The position numbers were made by a program, and so were the translations under genes. Of a stretch of 64,000 bases of DNA, positions 28,003-36,466 are shown piece after piece. The stretch is from Lachnospiraceae bacterium AF51-6-b8A (GTDB taxonomy: Bacteria > Bacillota > Clostridia > Lachnospirales > Lachnospiraceae), in the NCBI GenBank assembly GCA_027682585.1, contig JAQCZH010000002.1, positions 496,001-560,000 on the forward strand, given 5' to 3'. The stretch's first letter is position 1; each line of letters begins with the position of its first letter. The notes under the pieces were generated by a model. The model worked only from the letters and a program-made list of their open reading frames with translations. It was not told the DNA's origin and ran no database searches.

Positions 28003-28977
28003 TCAAACATCAGGCTTCTTACCGCTTCCCTCCTTCTCATCAAGAGAAAAAACCGGCTCTCCTTTCTCATCCCAACGCACCTTCATCAGCATCGTATGCC
28101 GATTTGGATTATAGAGCGGATCCCCCTCTATCTCAGGCTTTGTTCTGGCATGATAGACAAGAATGGTATTTCCTCTCTCATCCTCAGTAAAGCAATCATG
28201 TCCCGGGCCAAAAATGGAATACTTCGGGCAACTGGCAAGAACCGGTTCTCTGTTCTTCTTCCAACTGCCAGGATCAAGAAGATTTGATTTCTCATCCGCA
28301 GACAACATTCCAACACAGTAAGCTGGTCCTGTATCACTGGCTGAATAAGTTAAATAAATTCGGCCTTCATGCTTTAAAACAGATGGGCCTTCATTAACCC
28401 AGAAACCATGTCGCTCCCACTCGTAATCTGGAGTAGATAACAGCACCTGACGCGTAGCAAGTCTATCGGGTGCAGCCATTTTCGCAATATATAAATTTGA
28501 GATCTGACGCCCAGAACCGACCTTCTCTGCCCACACCATGTATTGCTTTCCATTATTTTCGAATACCGTTGCGTCTAAAGAAAACTGTGTAAAGGAGAAT
28601 TCATCTTCTTCACACGCCTTCATCGGCCCCAGTTCTTCCCAGGTGTCCTCATATGGATTTTCCCCTCTGCATCTCAATACATATGGACGTATATTCCAGA
28701 TATCATCTTTGTCCCCGGCTGCATAATAAATGTACCATCCCCCGAACAACTTGTGTAATTCCGGCGCCCAGATATGAATACTCTGCGGTCCACTCGCATG
28801 CCTATGCCAGACATATATTTCCTGTGCCCCAGTGAGTCCCTCTAAAGTCCTCGACCGCCGCAGAATAATCCCATCATATGCTGGAACAGATGCTGTGAAA
28901 TAATAATATCCATCATCTGCCTTCACCACATATGGATCTGCCCGTTGAAAAATAAATGGCTTATTATATGTAAGCAT
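28003..28977 (-). CDS. GH43-family arabinan-active glycosidase
   Basis: A 324-residue single-domain GH43 protein, five-bladed propeller. The catalytic base is in QRADPYVV (Asp14), the pKa-modulating Asp in SLDATVF, and the general acid Glu in NEGPSVLKHEGRIYLTYSAS. There is no signal peptide or extra domain. It is flanked by two GH51 genes, with two bases separating it from the upstream one, so it probably works on the same arabino-oligosaccharides (exo-arabinofuranosidase or arabinanase). GAGG is seen before the ATG. Confidence 0.9.
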   Translation of the reverse strand: MLTYNKPFIFQRADPYVVKADDGYYYFTASVPAYDGIILRRSRTLEGLTGAQEIYVWHRHASGPQSIHIWAPELHKLFGGWYIYYAAGDKDDIWNIRPYVLRCRGENPYEDTWEELGPMKACEEDEFSFTQFSLDATVFENNGKQYMVWAEKVGSGRQISNLYIAKMAAPDRLATRQVLLSTPDYEWERHGFWVNEGPSVLKHEGRIYLTYSASDTGPAYCVGMLSADEKSNLLDPGSWKKNREPVLASCPKYSIFGPGHDCFTEDERGNTILVYHARTKPEIEGDPLYNPNRHTMLMKVRWDEKGEPVFSLDEKEGSGKKPDV

Positions 28978-28979
28978 CT

Positions 28980-30497
28980 TTATTCGCCTCGCTTATCTAC
29001 TGCCACACGCACCATATTCCAAGAGAAAGGTTCTACTGTTCCCTTTATTATATTTCCCGAAAGAGTAAATTTCCCTGCATTGACGGGCTTGACTGCCCGA
29101 TGATCAATCTGATTTGTCTGTTTTAAATTTGGATGTGACAACTGAATGTGTTCTAACACCCTGCACAATGGCAATTGCTGACATGATATTTCAACATTCT
29201 GCATTTGGTCGGTACGGTTAACCAGAAAACTTATACATTCTCCGGCCTCTTCATTCACCATTAAAACAGCATCTATTACAGATGCCTGACCAAACCGCGA
29301 CTCATAACAATCGCCATAAACACGCTGTTCCAGTATCCTGCCCCGCCCATATCTTGACATATATAAAAATGGGTAGAAAATTGGCTGTACCCATGATGTT
29401 CCCCCTCGCTCCGTCATAATTGCCGCACTGATATTGGTAAGCAATGATTGACATGCGATTTTTACTACATCTGCATGACGCATCATGGACATCAGCATAC
29501 TGGAGAAAAGCAGCGCATCTTCCATCGTATATATCTGCTCACTGAAGGCTGGCGCAACCTGCCAATCTCTGGAAGAAACACTCTGGGCTACATCGTCACC
29601 AGGAATTTCCCATACGCCCCACTCATCAATTGAAATCTTGATATCCTTTCTGCCCCTCTTTTTACTCTTTACTGTCCTGCATATTCCGGCAACCGTTTCA
29701 ATGTAATTGTCCATATCCAACGATTGCGCAAGAAAATCTGCGCTGCCATACTCCTGGTTTCCATAATATTGATGAAGCGCAATATAATCGACAAATTCAT
29801 AAGTATCTTCCAGAACAATACGCTCCCAATCTGTATAAGTATGCATGGAAGTAGAAGAACTTCCGCACGCGATGAGTTCAATCGAATCATCCAGCGCTTT
29901 CATTGCATGAGCTGTCTGTGCTGCTAATCTTCCATATTCTTCTGCCGTCTTATGCCCGATTTGCCAGATTCCATCCATCTCATTGCCAAGACACCACTTT
30001 CTTACCCCATAAGGCTCTGGATGTCCATTTTTCGCTCTGAGGTCACTGTAAAAAGTACCGGTCGGCAGATTCATGTATTCCAGCAGGGAAAGCGCATTTT
30101 CAACTCCCTTTGTCCCCAGATTCACTGCAAAAATCGGCTCTGCACCTGTATGTGAAATCCAATGCATGAATTCATCTGCACCAAACTGATTTGTCTCGAT
30201 GGATTTCCATGCCACTTCTCTTTTTCGTGGCCGCTGATCCCTAGGTCCCACTCCATCCAGCCAATTATAATTTGACACAAAATTACCGCCCGGATAGCGA
30301 ATAGCCAAAACCCCCATTTCGTTAACTTTCTTCAACACATCTGTCCTGAAGCCATCTTGATCCGCCAGTGGATGTTCCAGCTCATATATACCGGAATATA
30401 CGACTCTTCCCATGTGCTCCACAAAAGATCCAAACAACGCCGGGCTGATCTCGCCGCCACGAAACTCTCCATCTACGATAATCCTTGTTTTACTCAT
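28980..30497 (-). CDS. Alpha-L-arabinofuranosidase, GH51 (second copy)
   Basis: A 505-residue GH51 enzyme with acid/base Glu173 in CLGNEMDG and nucleophile Glu292 in SIDEWGVW, plus FVEHMGRVVYSGIY and IRYPGGNF. It is cytoplasmic. The ATG overlaps the stop of the upstream permease (ATGA) with GGAG seven bases before, so transport and hydrolysis are translationally coupled. It would cleave incoming arabino-oligosaccharides to arabinose; arabinose catabolic genes (araA, araB, araD) are not in this window. Confidence 0.95.
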   Translation of the reverse strand: MSKTRIIVDGEFRGGEISPALFGSFVEHMGRVVYSGIYELEHPLADQDGFRTDVLKKVNEMGVLAIRYPGGNFVSNYNWLDGVGPRDQRPRKREVAWKSIETNQFGADEFMHWISHTGAEPIFAVNLGTKGVENALSLLEYMNLPTGTFYSDLRAKNGHPEPYGVRKWCLGNEMDGIWQIGHKTAEEYGRLAAQTAHAMKALDDSIELIACGSSSTSMHTYTDWERIVLEDTYEFVDYIALHQYYGNQEYGSADFLAQSLDMDNYIETVAGICRTVKSKKRGRKDIKISIDEWGVWEIPGDDVAQSVSSRDWQVAPAFSEQIYTMEDALLFSSMLMSMMRHADVVKIACQSLLTNISAAIMTERGGTSWVQPIFYPFLYMSRYGRGRILEQRVYGDCYESRFGQASVIDAVLMVNEEAGECISFLVNRTDQMQNVEISCQQLPLCRVLEHIQLSHPNLKQTNQIDHRAVKPVNAGKFTLSGNIIKGTVEPFSWNMVRVAVDKRGE

Positions 30498-31321
30498 TCC
30501 TTTACTCCTGTTGTCGCAATCCCTTCCATAAAGAACTTCTGTCCAAAAACAAATAATATGAGCAATGGCGTGATCGACATTGCCGTAGCTGCCAGTGTCG
30601 GTCCATATTTAATAGAATTACTTCCCACCAGCACCGCCAGACCTGCGGATAATGTCCTCATATTAACATCACTGGTAAGCATCATCGGATAGAGGAGATC
30701 ATTCCAGTTATTCATGAAATGAAAAATTCCCAAACTAATCAGCGCTGGTTTAGATAACGGGATAATGATTTGAGCGTATATTGTCAGATCCCCCATTCCA
30801 TCAATTCTTGCAGCCTCCTCCAGAGATTTTGGAATTCCCGCAAAAAAAGAAGTCAGCATATAAATTCCATATGCACTTGCTATTCTCGGAAGGATCAATC
30901 CAGCAAATGTATTGAGTATATGCAGTTTAAACTCCTCAATATATAGGGGAGTCATAATAACCTGAAATGGCACCATCATCGTCACAAGGATGATGGCAAA
31001 AATAACTCTTCTTCCTTTAAATTGAAGTCTGGCAAAAGCATATGCTGCCAATGAATCAATGCATAGACTGATCAATGTCACGCTTCCAGCAAAAACAACC
31101 GTATTCAAGAGCATTCTAAGAAACGGTATCGCTTCCAGCACATACTGGTATTGATCCAACACCCATTTGGCTGGGAAAAATGACGGCGGAAAACGAATCA
31201 CATCTGCATCTGTTTTAAAGGAGGAAACAAAAAGCCAGAATAAAGGTAACAGGGCAATAGCTGCAACCACAATAAGTATGACATATTCAATTGTTCTCAG
31301 AATTTCACCCTTAGTCTTCAT
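30494..31321 (-). CDS. Sugar ABC transporter permease, MalG-like (arabinan module)
   Basis: A 275-residue CUT1 permease with six membrane helices and the ATPase-contact loop EAARIDGMGDLTIYAQIIIP. It is coupled by ATGA overlaps both to the MalF-like gene upstream and to the GH51 gene downstream. Import of arabino-oligosaccharides is inferred from those neighbours. No ATPase is encoded with it. Confidence 0.92.
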   Translation of the reverse strand: MKTKGEILRTIEYVILIVVAAIALLPLFWLFVSSFKTDADVIRFPPSFFPAKWVLDQYQYVLEAIPFLRMLLNTVVFAGSVTLISLCIDSLAAYAFARLQFKGRRVIFAIILVTMMVPFQVIMTPLYIEEFKLHILNTFAGLILPRIASAYGIYMLTSFFAGIPKSLEEAARIDGMGDLTIYAQIIIPLSKPALISLGIFHFMNNWNDLLYPMMLTSDVNMRTLSAGLAVLVGSNSIKYGPTLAATAMSITPLLILFVFGQKFFMEGIATTGVKE

Positions 31322-32193
31322 TTCTCTGACCCCTTCCCCAGGGTATATCTGCGCATAACAAACGTGATCACCGCGATAATAAAAAACAGATATACCGAAA
31401 TGGTAGATGCGTATCCGAGATCGTGATTGGTTTGAAAACCCCTGTCATAAATATAAGCCACCAGCGTCTCCGTGCTATGCTGCGGTCCGCCCTTGGTCAT
31501 AACATAAATCTGGTCAAATGCCTGCAAAGCAGCGATTAATGTCGTCACAAGGCAAAAACTGATTATATTTTTAATCTCTGGAATTGTTACATATATGAAT
31601 TTAGCAAAATTGCCAGCCCCATCCAGTTCTGCGGCTTCATAAAGGGAATTTGGGATATCCAGAGCGGCCGCCGAAAGAAGTGTCAATGTATAACCAAATC
31701 CCTTCCAAACAGTAACCATCGCAACAACTACAATGGCCCACTTCGTGTTGTTCAAAAGATCCGGCATCATTATGCCCTGCTTTCTTAGGACAAAGGCAAT
31801 CATTCCCGAATTCGGATTCAAAAGCATCGACCACACAATACTAATCGCTGTCATGGAACAGACATAGGGAACATAGAACGATGCCCTCAGAAATTTATGT
31901 ACTCTCGTGTTTCTGATCATTAACATCGTCAGGAACAAAGCCAGAACCATTTGAAGAGGGATTTCAAGAAGTGCGAAAATCATAGAATTTTTTGTTGCAT
32001 TCCACACTCTCGAATCATGAAACATTTTAAAATAATTACCAAATCCCGCAAATGATATATTCTTCATATAAATATCCATATGCAAAAAACTAATTACAAA
32101 AGCAGCAACCAGGGGGACAAACACAAATACTGTCAAAACAATCATGGCTGGTGCAAGAAAGAAATATGCTTTTTTTTGATTCTTATTCTTCAT
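31318..32193 (-). CDS. Sugar ABC transporter permease, MalF-like (arabinan module)
   Basis: A CUT1 permease of about 291 residues, six helices, with the EAA loop EAAELDGAGNFAKFIYVTIP. A charged Lys-rich N-terminus precedes the first helix. I use the ATG at 32193; an in-frame GTG at 32205 is an equally possible start, since the purine-rich GAAGAAGAGA could serve either poorly. Pairs with the MalG-like protein downstream (4-bp overlap). Confidence 0.9.
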   Translation of the reverse strand: MKNKNQKKAYFFLAPAMIVLTVFVFVPLVAAFVISFLHMDIYMKNISFAGFGNYFKMFHDSRVWNATKNSMIFALLEIPLQMVLALFLTMLMIRNTRVHKFLRASFYVPYVCSMTAISIVWSMLLNPNSGMIAFVLRKQGIMMPDLLNNTKWAIVVVAMVTVWKGFGYTLTLLSAAALDIPNSLYEAAELDGAGNFAKFIYVTIPEIKNIISFCLVTTLIAALQAFDQIYVMTKGGPQHSTETLVAYIYDRGFQTNHDLGYASTISVYLFFIIAVITFVMRRYTLGKGSEK

Positions 32194-32241
32194 TCTCTTC
32201 TTCACTATCTAACACAGAAACCATCTAACATAGATTTAGAA

Positions 32242-32276
32242 AGAGGAGACCCTCATTTGAAGAAAAGGTCTCCTCT
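32242..32276 (-). terminator. Intercistronic hairpin between binding-protein and permease genes
   Basis: AGAGGAGACC (32242-32251) pairs perfectly with GGTCTCCTCT (32267-32276) across 15 bases. It sits just after the binding-protein stop and before the permease gene, a place where such hairpins often reduce downstream expression or protect the upstream mRNA. It lacks a T-run, so full termination is unlikely. Confidence 0.65.
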
Positions 32277-32283
32277 CCTCATA

Positions 32284-33558
32284 CTACTGCTTCAAAATTC
32301 CATCAAGAGAATTCGACGCGTCTTTCAATGCATTTCTTACATCTTCGCCTGCCAGCACTTTCTCCATCAGAGGATTCATAACGTCTTTATCAATCTGGCT
32401 GCCATACTTATATCCAAGATGCCAGTCACGACCAATGGTTGATGCCTTAGATACCTCTGTAAGAATTTCATTAGACTTTATTTCACTATCATTCATTAAA
32501 GAATTAGACCATACCGGAAATCCGTTCTTCATGGACCATTCCTTCAATGTACTGTCATTGAGCCAGTACGCCATAAACTTATAGACAGCGTCTCTCGTCT
32601 TCTGATCAGTCCCTTTAGGCAACATATATGCACAGCCACCTTCTGCAGAGAAAGCTCCGGAACTTCCAGATGGGATGGCGGCAATTCCATAATTCATACC
32701 AAGTCCATTCAGCGCGTTGATGTTCCAGGGTCCTGACATGCACATGGCTACCTGTCCTGATTGGAACATGGTGTCTGCTTCTGCCGCCGTGCACTGTGGT
32801 GAAACGCCCTCCTTCATCATATTCTGAATCCATTCCAAAGTCTTAATATTTTCATTAGAATTGATCATATTTTTATTCTTATCAACATCTACTACATCTC
32901 CTCCATTTCCCCAAAGATACTGCACATAATATCCATAGTCCTTTGGAAGAGCCAAACCGTATACGCCTTTTGCCTTGTCCGTCAACTTTTGGGCATCATC
33001 CCTCAATTCCTCAAGAGTCTTTGGCGGATTAGAAATACCAGCTGCTTTAAATAAGTCCTTATTGTAGTATAAATATTGCAGATTATACTGCATCGGAACC
33101 CCATACTGCTTATCCCCTACATAGGACTTTGAAATAACACTCGACAGGAAATTATCTTTTTTCAGTCCTGACTTATCCCAGAAATCATTAATCTCTTCCA
33201 GGCAATCATTTTCTGCATACTGTTTCAGATATTCAATGCCCATAAGTACAAATGATGGCCCTGTACTTGTTGAAACCGCCGTCGGCAGCTTCGATTGAAG
33301 TGTATCATTCGGCATAATATCAACTTCAACCTCGATATTGTCCTTATTCGTCTCATTGTAATCTTTAATGATTTTCTTCAGGATATCGCCGTCAGATCCT
33401 GTAAATACTGTCCAGAGCGACAATTTCGTTTTCCCGGATTCATCTGCGGTCTTGGAAGATGTATCAGGTGAACTCTTCGCCCCGGAGGAACCACATGCTG
33501 TCAGCATTGAAAATGCCATTAGCCCGGCCAGTAAAGCGCTCAAAATTCTTTTCTTCAT
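32284..33558 (-). CDS. Sugar ABC transporter substrate-binding lipoprotein (arabinan module)
   Basis: A 424-residue family-1 solute-binding lipoprotein with signal KKRILSALLAGLMAFSM and lipobox LTAC, a Ser/Lys-rich linker, and the first mature strand LSLWTVFTGSDG. AAGGAGG lies six bases before the ATG at 33558, which fixes the start two codons after an in-frame TTG. It delivers the module's sugar, inferred to be arabino-oligosaccharides, to the permeases downstream. The stretch before it holds a decayed secreted-protein gene rather than a clean promoter. Confidence 0.92.
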   Translation of the reverse strand: MKKRILSALLAGLMAFSMLTACGSSGAKSSPDTSSKTADESGKTKLSLWTVFTGSDGDILKKIIKDYNETNKDNIEVEVDIMPNDTLQSKLPTAVSTSTGPSFVLMGIEYLKQYAENDCLEEINDFWDKSGLKKDNFLSSVISKSYVGDKQYGVPMQYNLQYLYYNKDLFKAAGISNPPKTLEELRDDAQKLTDKAKGVYGLALPKDYGYYVQYLWGNGGDVVDVDKNKNMINSNENIKTLEWIQNMMKEGVSPQCTAAEADTMFQSGQVAMCMSGPWNINALNGLGMNYGIAAIPSGSSGAFSAEGGCAYMLPKGTDQKTRDAVYKFMAYWLNDSTLKEWSMKNGFPVWSNSLMNDSEIKSNEILTEVSKASTIGRDWHLGYKYGSQIDKDVMNPLMEKVLAGEDVRNALKDASNSLDGILKQ

Positions 33559-33569
33559 GTTCAACCTCC

Positions 33570-34025
33570 TTATTGAATACCCTCTTTTTCAATGGTCCAT
33601 TCCTGGCATGGATAACCTGTCGTTTCCCATTGATCAATCACTGCGCCATTCTCTTTTGAATTATTCTGCACTTCAAGATATTTCCCCGTTCTAGAATTTA
33701 CAACTTTAAAAAAGCCTTTATCTGTTGAAACCATCTTCCATTTCTCAGTCGAGCCTCCCTTTTGCTGAATTACCAGCGCGCCGTCAGCAGACGAATTATC
33801 CTTGATCCCAAGTGATCTGAAACTATTCTTGTTTATCACTTATGCTTCAGACACACCACACGGCCATAGGTTATCCCCTGTTCCTTATCAAAAGATTGGT
33901 TTACTCCAATTGAGAAAACTGTATTTCCACTCGTGTTCATTGCTGTATTCGCCATAATAGCCGGCAAACATAATGTCAAAGTCCCAAACACGAATGCAAA
34001 TACTATCTTAGTTCGATTACTTATA
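33570..34025 (-). pseudogene. Deletion remnant of a secreted enzyme with a RICIN domain
   Basis: Two fused pieces of a secreted protein remain. Positions 34025-33836 encode a signal-peptide-like stretch (KIVFAFVFGTLTLCLPAIMA) and a mature start containing NTVFSIGVNQSFDKEQGITY, then stop at a TGA. Overlapping this TGA, in another frame, 33839-33570 encodes 89 residues of a ricin-type beta-trefoil lectin domain with QxW-type repeats (VIQQKGGSTEKWKM, QWETTGYPCQEWTI). The first piece lacks a normal start codon (ATA where ATG is expected). The N-terminus resembles BNR/sialidase-fold enzymes, a fold that includes GH93 exo-arabinanases, which would suit this operon; that is a guess. The catalytic middle has been deleted. 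Confidence 0.65.
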
Positions 34026-34175
34026 TTCCTCCCTTCCAGTTCTGCTTTTGTTAATCGTTTTTCTTATTTCTTTTTGTTTTTTGATAAATCGTTTAACCTT
34101 CGCTGAAAAATTAAAGCGACCAACTATTAAATATCTGATCGCCTCATAAATTTGATTATATTCTTTATATTTCAT
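34017..34175 (-). CDS. Small ORF, GtrA-like N-terminal fragment, probably non-functional
   Basis: A 52-codon frame beginning MKYKEYNQIYEAIRYLIVG. The RYLIVG segment recalls the start of GtrA-family membrane proteins, but the sequence then turns into a basic tail instead of membrane helices. No good ribosome site is seen right before the ATG. It may be a broken gene start; the frame also covers a candidate LacI operator, so it could be chance. Confidence 0.25.
   Translation of the reverse strand: MKYKEYNQIYEAIRYLIVGRFNFSAKVKRFIKKQKEIRKTINKSRTGREEYK
34083..34098. promoter_or_regulatory. Candidate operator for the arabinan LacI regulator
   Basis: GATAAATCGTTTAACC shares CGTTTAACC with the site at 26383-26396 in front of the LacI gene. 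A weaker relative, TTAATCGTTTTTC, lies at 34051-34063. These sites precede the remnant and binding-protein gene, so they mark the likely control region of the arabinan operon. No clear -35/-10 pair was found between 34100 and 34260. Confidence 0.4.
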
Positions 34176-34496
34176 ATTACAAGTACTGTTTTTGTTATAA
34201 TAACTCCTTACACATAAAAAAATTAGGCTTATTTTTGTGTGTTTTGCACAATAACGCTTGCCTCACATATCAAAGATAAACCCTGGCCATAACTGCCCCA
34301 TGCTTGACACTCTAATCCCCCATAAAGTCTTTCCATGTTTTATTTTTCGCAAGCACCAAATATAGAGACTTCGGGCGTGATTGTCTATATTGCAGAGGGT
34401 CATTTCCCGGCTATAATACTGCAGCGGCAAATTCCAAATGATTCCGCCTGTTCTTGATAGCATCACTCCAACCGGATTCGATATCCAAGTCACTGA

Positions 34497-34643
34497 ATGG
34501 TAAGCCTGTTGTCGATCCAGTCATATACCCGGATCTCTTTGCCATTCGGATTCCTGGCATATATGTCAACCGGGTATATCCATCTTTCACTCGTCATCTG
34601 TAGCGGCTGACCAATCCCAGGTTTTTGATCAGCTGTCGGAATG
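34497..34643 (-). other. Unassigned coding remnant
   Basis: Directly after the stop of the glutaredoxin-like gene the same frame stays open for 49 codons and includes RWIYPVDIYARNPNGKEIRV followed by YDWIDNRLTIQ. The composition looks like the C-terminal end of a real protein, but I do not recognise the family and there is no start apart from an internal ATG. Further left, 34176-34496 shows only interrupted frames. Confidence 0.25.
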
Positions 34644-34645
34644 AA

Positions 34646-34894
34646 TCACTCCAGCCCGACATCTCTGGGATCTAAGGTCACACTGCCATCTTCCAGGACA
34701 AAGCAGGGAATCCCCGCATAGCCCATCCTCCTGGCCTCATCAAATTCCGACCGGCGATCTCTTAAGCGCAGGAACGCCTTCAGATTCACGACATGAGCTC
34801 CGATATCCACCATGCGAAAATCCTCCCTGCCCCTGATCTGTTCCTCAACTGCCACACAATCCGGGCAGCTTGGCATGCCATATACCGTAATCAT
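34646..34894 (-). CDS. Small glutaredoxin-like thiol protein
   Basis: An 82-residue thioredoxin-fold protein of glutaredoxin size with the redox motif CPDC in YGMPSCPDCVAVEEQI and the cis-proline region GYAGIPCFVLEDGSV. It probably acts as a cytoplasmic thiol-disulfide reductase. The start at 34894 is set by AGGAGAAGG just upstream; the frame extends further upstream but through a palindromic repeat element rather than protein sequence. It lies downstream of the fructan module's kinase, separated by 336 bp without a gene, so it is likely a separate unit. Confidence 0.75.
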   Translation of the reverse strand: MITVYGMPSCPDCVAVEEQIRGREDFRMVDIGAHVVNLKAFLRLRDRRSEFDEARRMGYAGIPCFVLEDGSVTLDPRDVGLE

Positions 34895-35031
34895 TGCCTT
34901 CTCCTCTCTCCAGGACAGAAACTCTTCTCTGCCCTGATCATTTCTCTGACACATTTTAAAACGCAGAACAAAATCGTTTTCTCTATCAACGCGTCCTTTT
35001 CCAACTTGACGATCTCTTGCACGCACAATCA

Positions 35032-35073
35032 ACAATTGAATATACGCTCCACACATCTTTAATTGTTATGAAT
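35032..35073. repeat. 42-nt imperfect palindromic repeat, copy A
   Basis: Starts ACAATTGAATATACGCTCC and ends TTAATTGTTATGAAT. It matches 34 of 42 positions of the copy at 48191-48232. The ends are mutually complementary (ACAATT/AATTGT), and most differences keep the ends pairable. It lies in the gene-free stretch 34895-35230. Confidence 0.6.
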
Positions 35074-35143
35074 GACAGATCATGCGGCGGATTCAAAAAC
35101 AAATCTGAATCAGCCGCATTGACCCATCTCTTATTCATAACAA
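35064..35143. repeat. Nested inverted repeat (possible cruciform or RNA hairpin)
   Basis: Outer arms TTGTTATGAAT (35064-35074) and ATTCATAACAA (35133-35143) are perfectly complementary. Inside, ATGCGGCGGATTCA (35082-35095) pairs with TGAATCAGCCGCAT (35106-35119) with one mismatch. The element overlaps the end of repeat copy A and lies 88 bp downstream of the PfkB-kinase gene. It may act as its terminator or be a small mobile palindrome. Confidence 0.65.
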
Positions 35144-35230
35144 TCAGGACTGTAAAATCCAAAAGGGTGCCGCCTGCCCTTCTCTCTTCGGACACCTTCT
35201 CAGGGGGATCGGGCCATCTTCCATCTTCCC

Positions 35231-36352
35231 TTATCCTTCCCCGCAGAGCGCCGCAATCTCCTCTACCTCCGGCATCATGCGAAGGGCTCCCCTTCTTCTG
35301 ACAATCAGAGAGGCCGCTGCATTGGCTCGCCTTAGCATCCGGCTCAGCTCCCGATCTGTCAGTTTCTCGAGCATACCCTCAGCAGCAAATATGTCTCCCT
35401 GTCCCTTTTGGACCTGCCTTGTCGCATCCTGCTCAAAAAAGACGCCGGCTTCAGCTTGTCTTGGCCAATTCTGCTCCGAAAGAATCTTCCCTCCTGCTCT
35501 GGTCCGATTGACTGCTGATCCCGGCTGATCTGCCCTCTCCAGAAGAAAATTCAGCATAGAACCTGTGAAGGTGTCCCCCGCTCCGGTTGTGTCAACGACC
35601 TGATCCGCCGGATAGGGGGCGGCGCAGACCACCTGATCTCCGTAATAGGCCCTGCTGCCCTGCTCTCCCAGGGTGACGCAGATCAGCTTCGTATGAAACT
35701 GATCCTGCAGAGACCTGGCCGCCCGATCGTAATCCTTCATTCCTGTGATAAATTCGATTTCATTATCGGAAATTTTCAGAACATGGCACTGACGGATTCC
35801 ATATATGATGGCTTCCTTAGCCTCCGCCAGATTCCTCCAGAGGGGCGGGCGCAGGTTGGGATCAAAGGAAATCAAAGCCCCGGCCTCTTTCGCTGTCTGA
35901 ATCGCCGTCTCTGTCGCCGCCCTGCAGACCGGATCTGTCATGGACAGAGTTCCAAAGTGAAAGATCCGGCTCTGCCGGATCAGATCCTTCCTGACATCCG
36001 CAGCTGACAGCATCATATCCGCCCCCGGATTGCGGTAGAAGGAGAAGTCCCGGTCCCCGTTGGCCAGCTTATGCACAAAGGCGAGCGTGGTATGAACCTG
36101 AGAATCAAAGCAGAGACCCTCGGTATCAATCCCGCACTCTGCAAGAATTCCAGCCAGCTTCCGGCCGAAGGCGTCCTCTCCTACCTTGCCGATAAACGCC
36201 GTCTTGCGCCCATACTTGGCCAGCATGGCCAGCACATTGCAGGGAGCCCCACCGGGATTGGCCTCCAGAAGGGGATTCCCCTGCTCGGAGAGTCCATTCT
36301 GTGTGAAATCAATCAGCAATTCGCCCAGAGCGATAACATCATATTTTTTCAT
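35231..36352 (-). CDS. PfkB-family sugar kinase, probable fructokinase
   Basis: A 373-residue ribokinase/PfkB-fold kinase. It has the N-terminal signature ALGELLIDF, the NPGGAPCNVLAMLAKYGRKT block and the C-terminal motif TTGAGDTFTGSMLNF with the catalytic base Asp. As the last gene after GH32 and transporter genes it most likely phosphorylates fructose released from fructans. Residues about 275-320 form an insertion (RAGGKILSEQNWPRQAEAGV onward) relative to the usual length of about 320. GGAGG precedes the ATG. The specificity assignment rests on context. Confidence 0.88.
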   Translation of the reverse strand: MKKYDVIALGELLIDFTQNGLSEQGNPLLEANPGGAPCNVLAMLAKYGRKTAFIGKVGEDAFGRKLAGILAECGIDTEGLCFDSQVHTTLAFVHKLANGDRDFSFYRNPGADMMLSAADVRKDLIRQSRIFHFGTLSMTDPVCRAATETAIQTAKEAGALISFDPNLRPPLWRNLAEAKEAIIYGIRQCHVLKISDNEIEFITGMKDYDRAARSLQDQFHTKLICVTLGEQGSRAYYGDQVVCAAPYPADQVVDTTGAGDTFTGSMLNFLLERADQPGSAVNRTRAGGKILSEQNWPRQAEAGVFFEQDATRQVQKGQGDIFAAEGMLEKLTDRELSRMLRRANAAASLIVRRRGALRMMPEVEEIAALCGEG

Positions 36353-36466
36353 GCAGAGTCCTCCTCTTCCTGACAGCCTTCCGATTCTCTTTCATGATCT
36401 TGTCTTATTGTAACCTTTCTCCGGAATCTGCGTACACCTATTACAAAGGATACGCCTGCTGTTTCT

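Noticed and set aside
34263..34493. Minus-strand 76-codon frame near the gene remnants
   Set aside because: No ribosome site or recognisable family; the neighbouring frames are equally broken, so it is treated as decayed sequence.
34895..35056. Longer N-terminus of the glutaredoxin-like protein
   Set aside because: The extension translates part of the 42-nt palindromic repeat; the similar translation before the 48170 permease start comes from the other copy of that repeat, not from homology.
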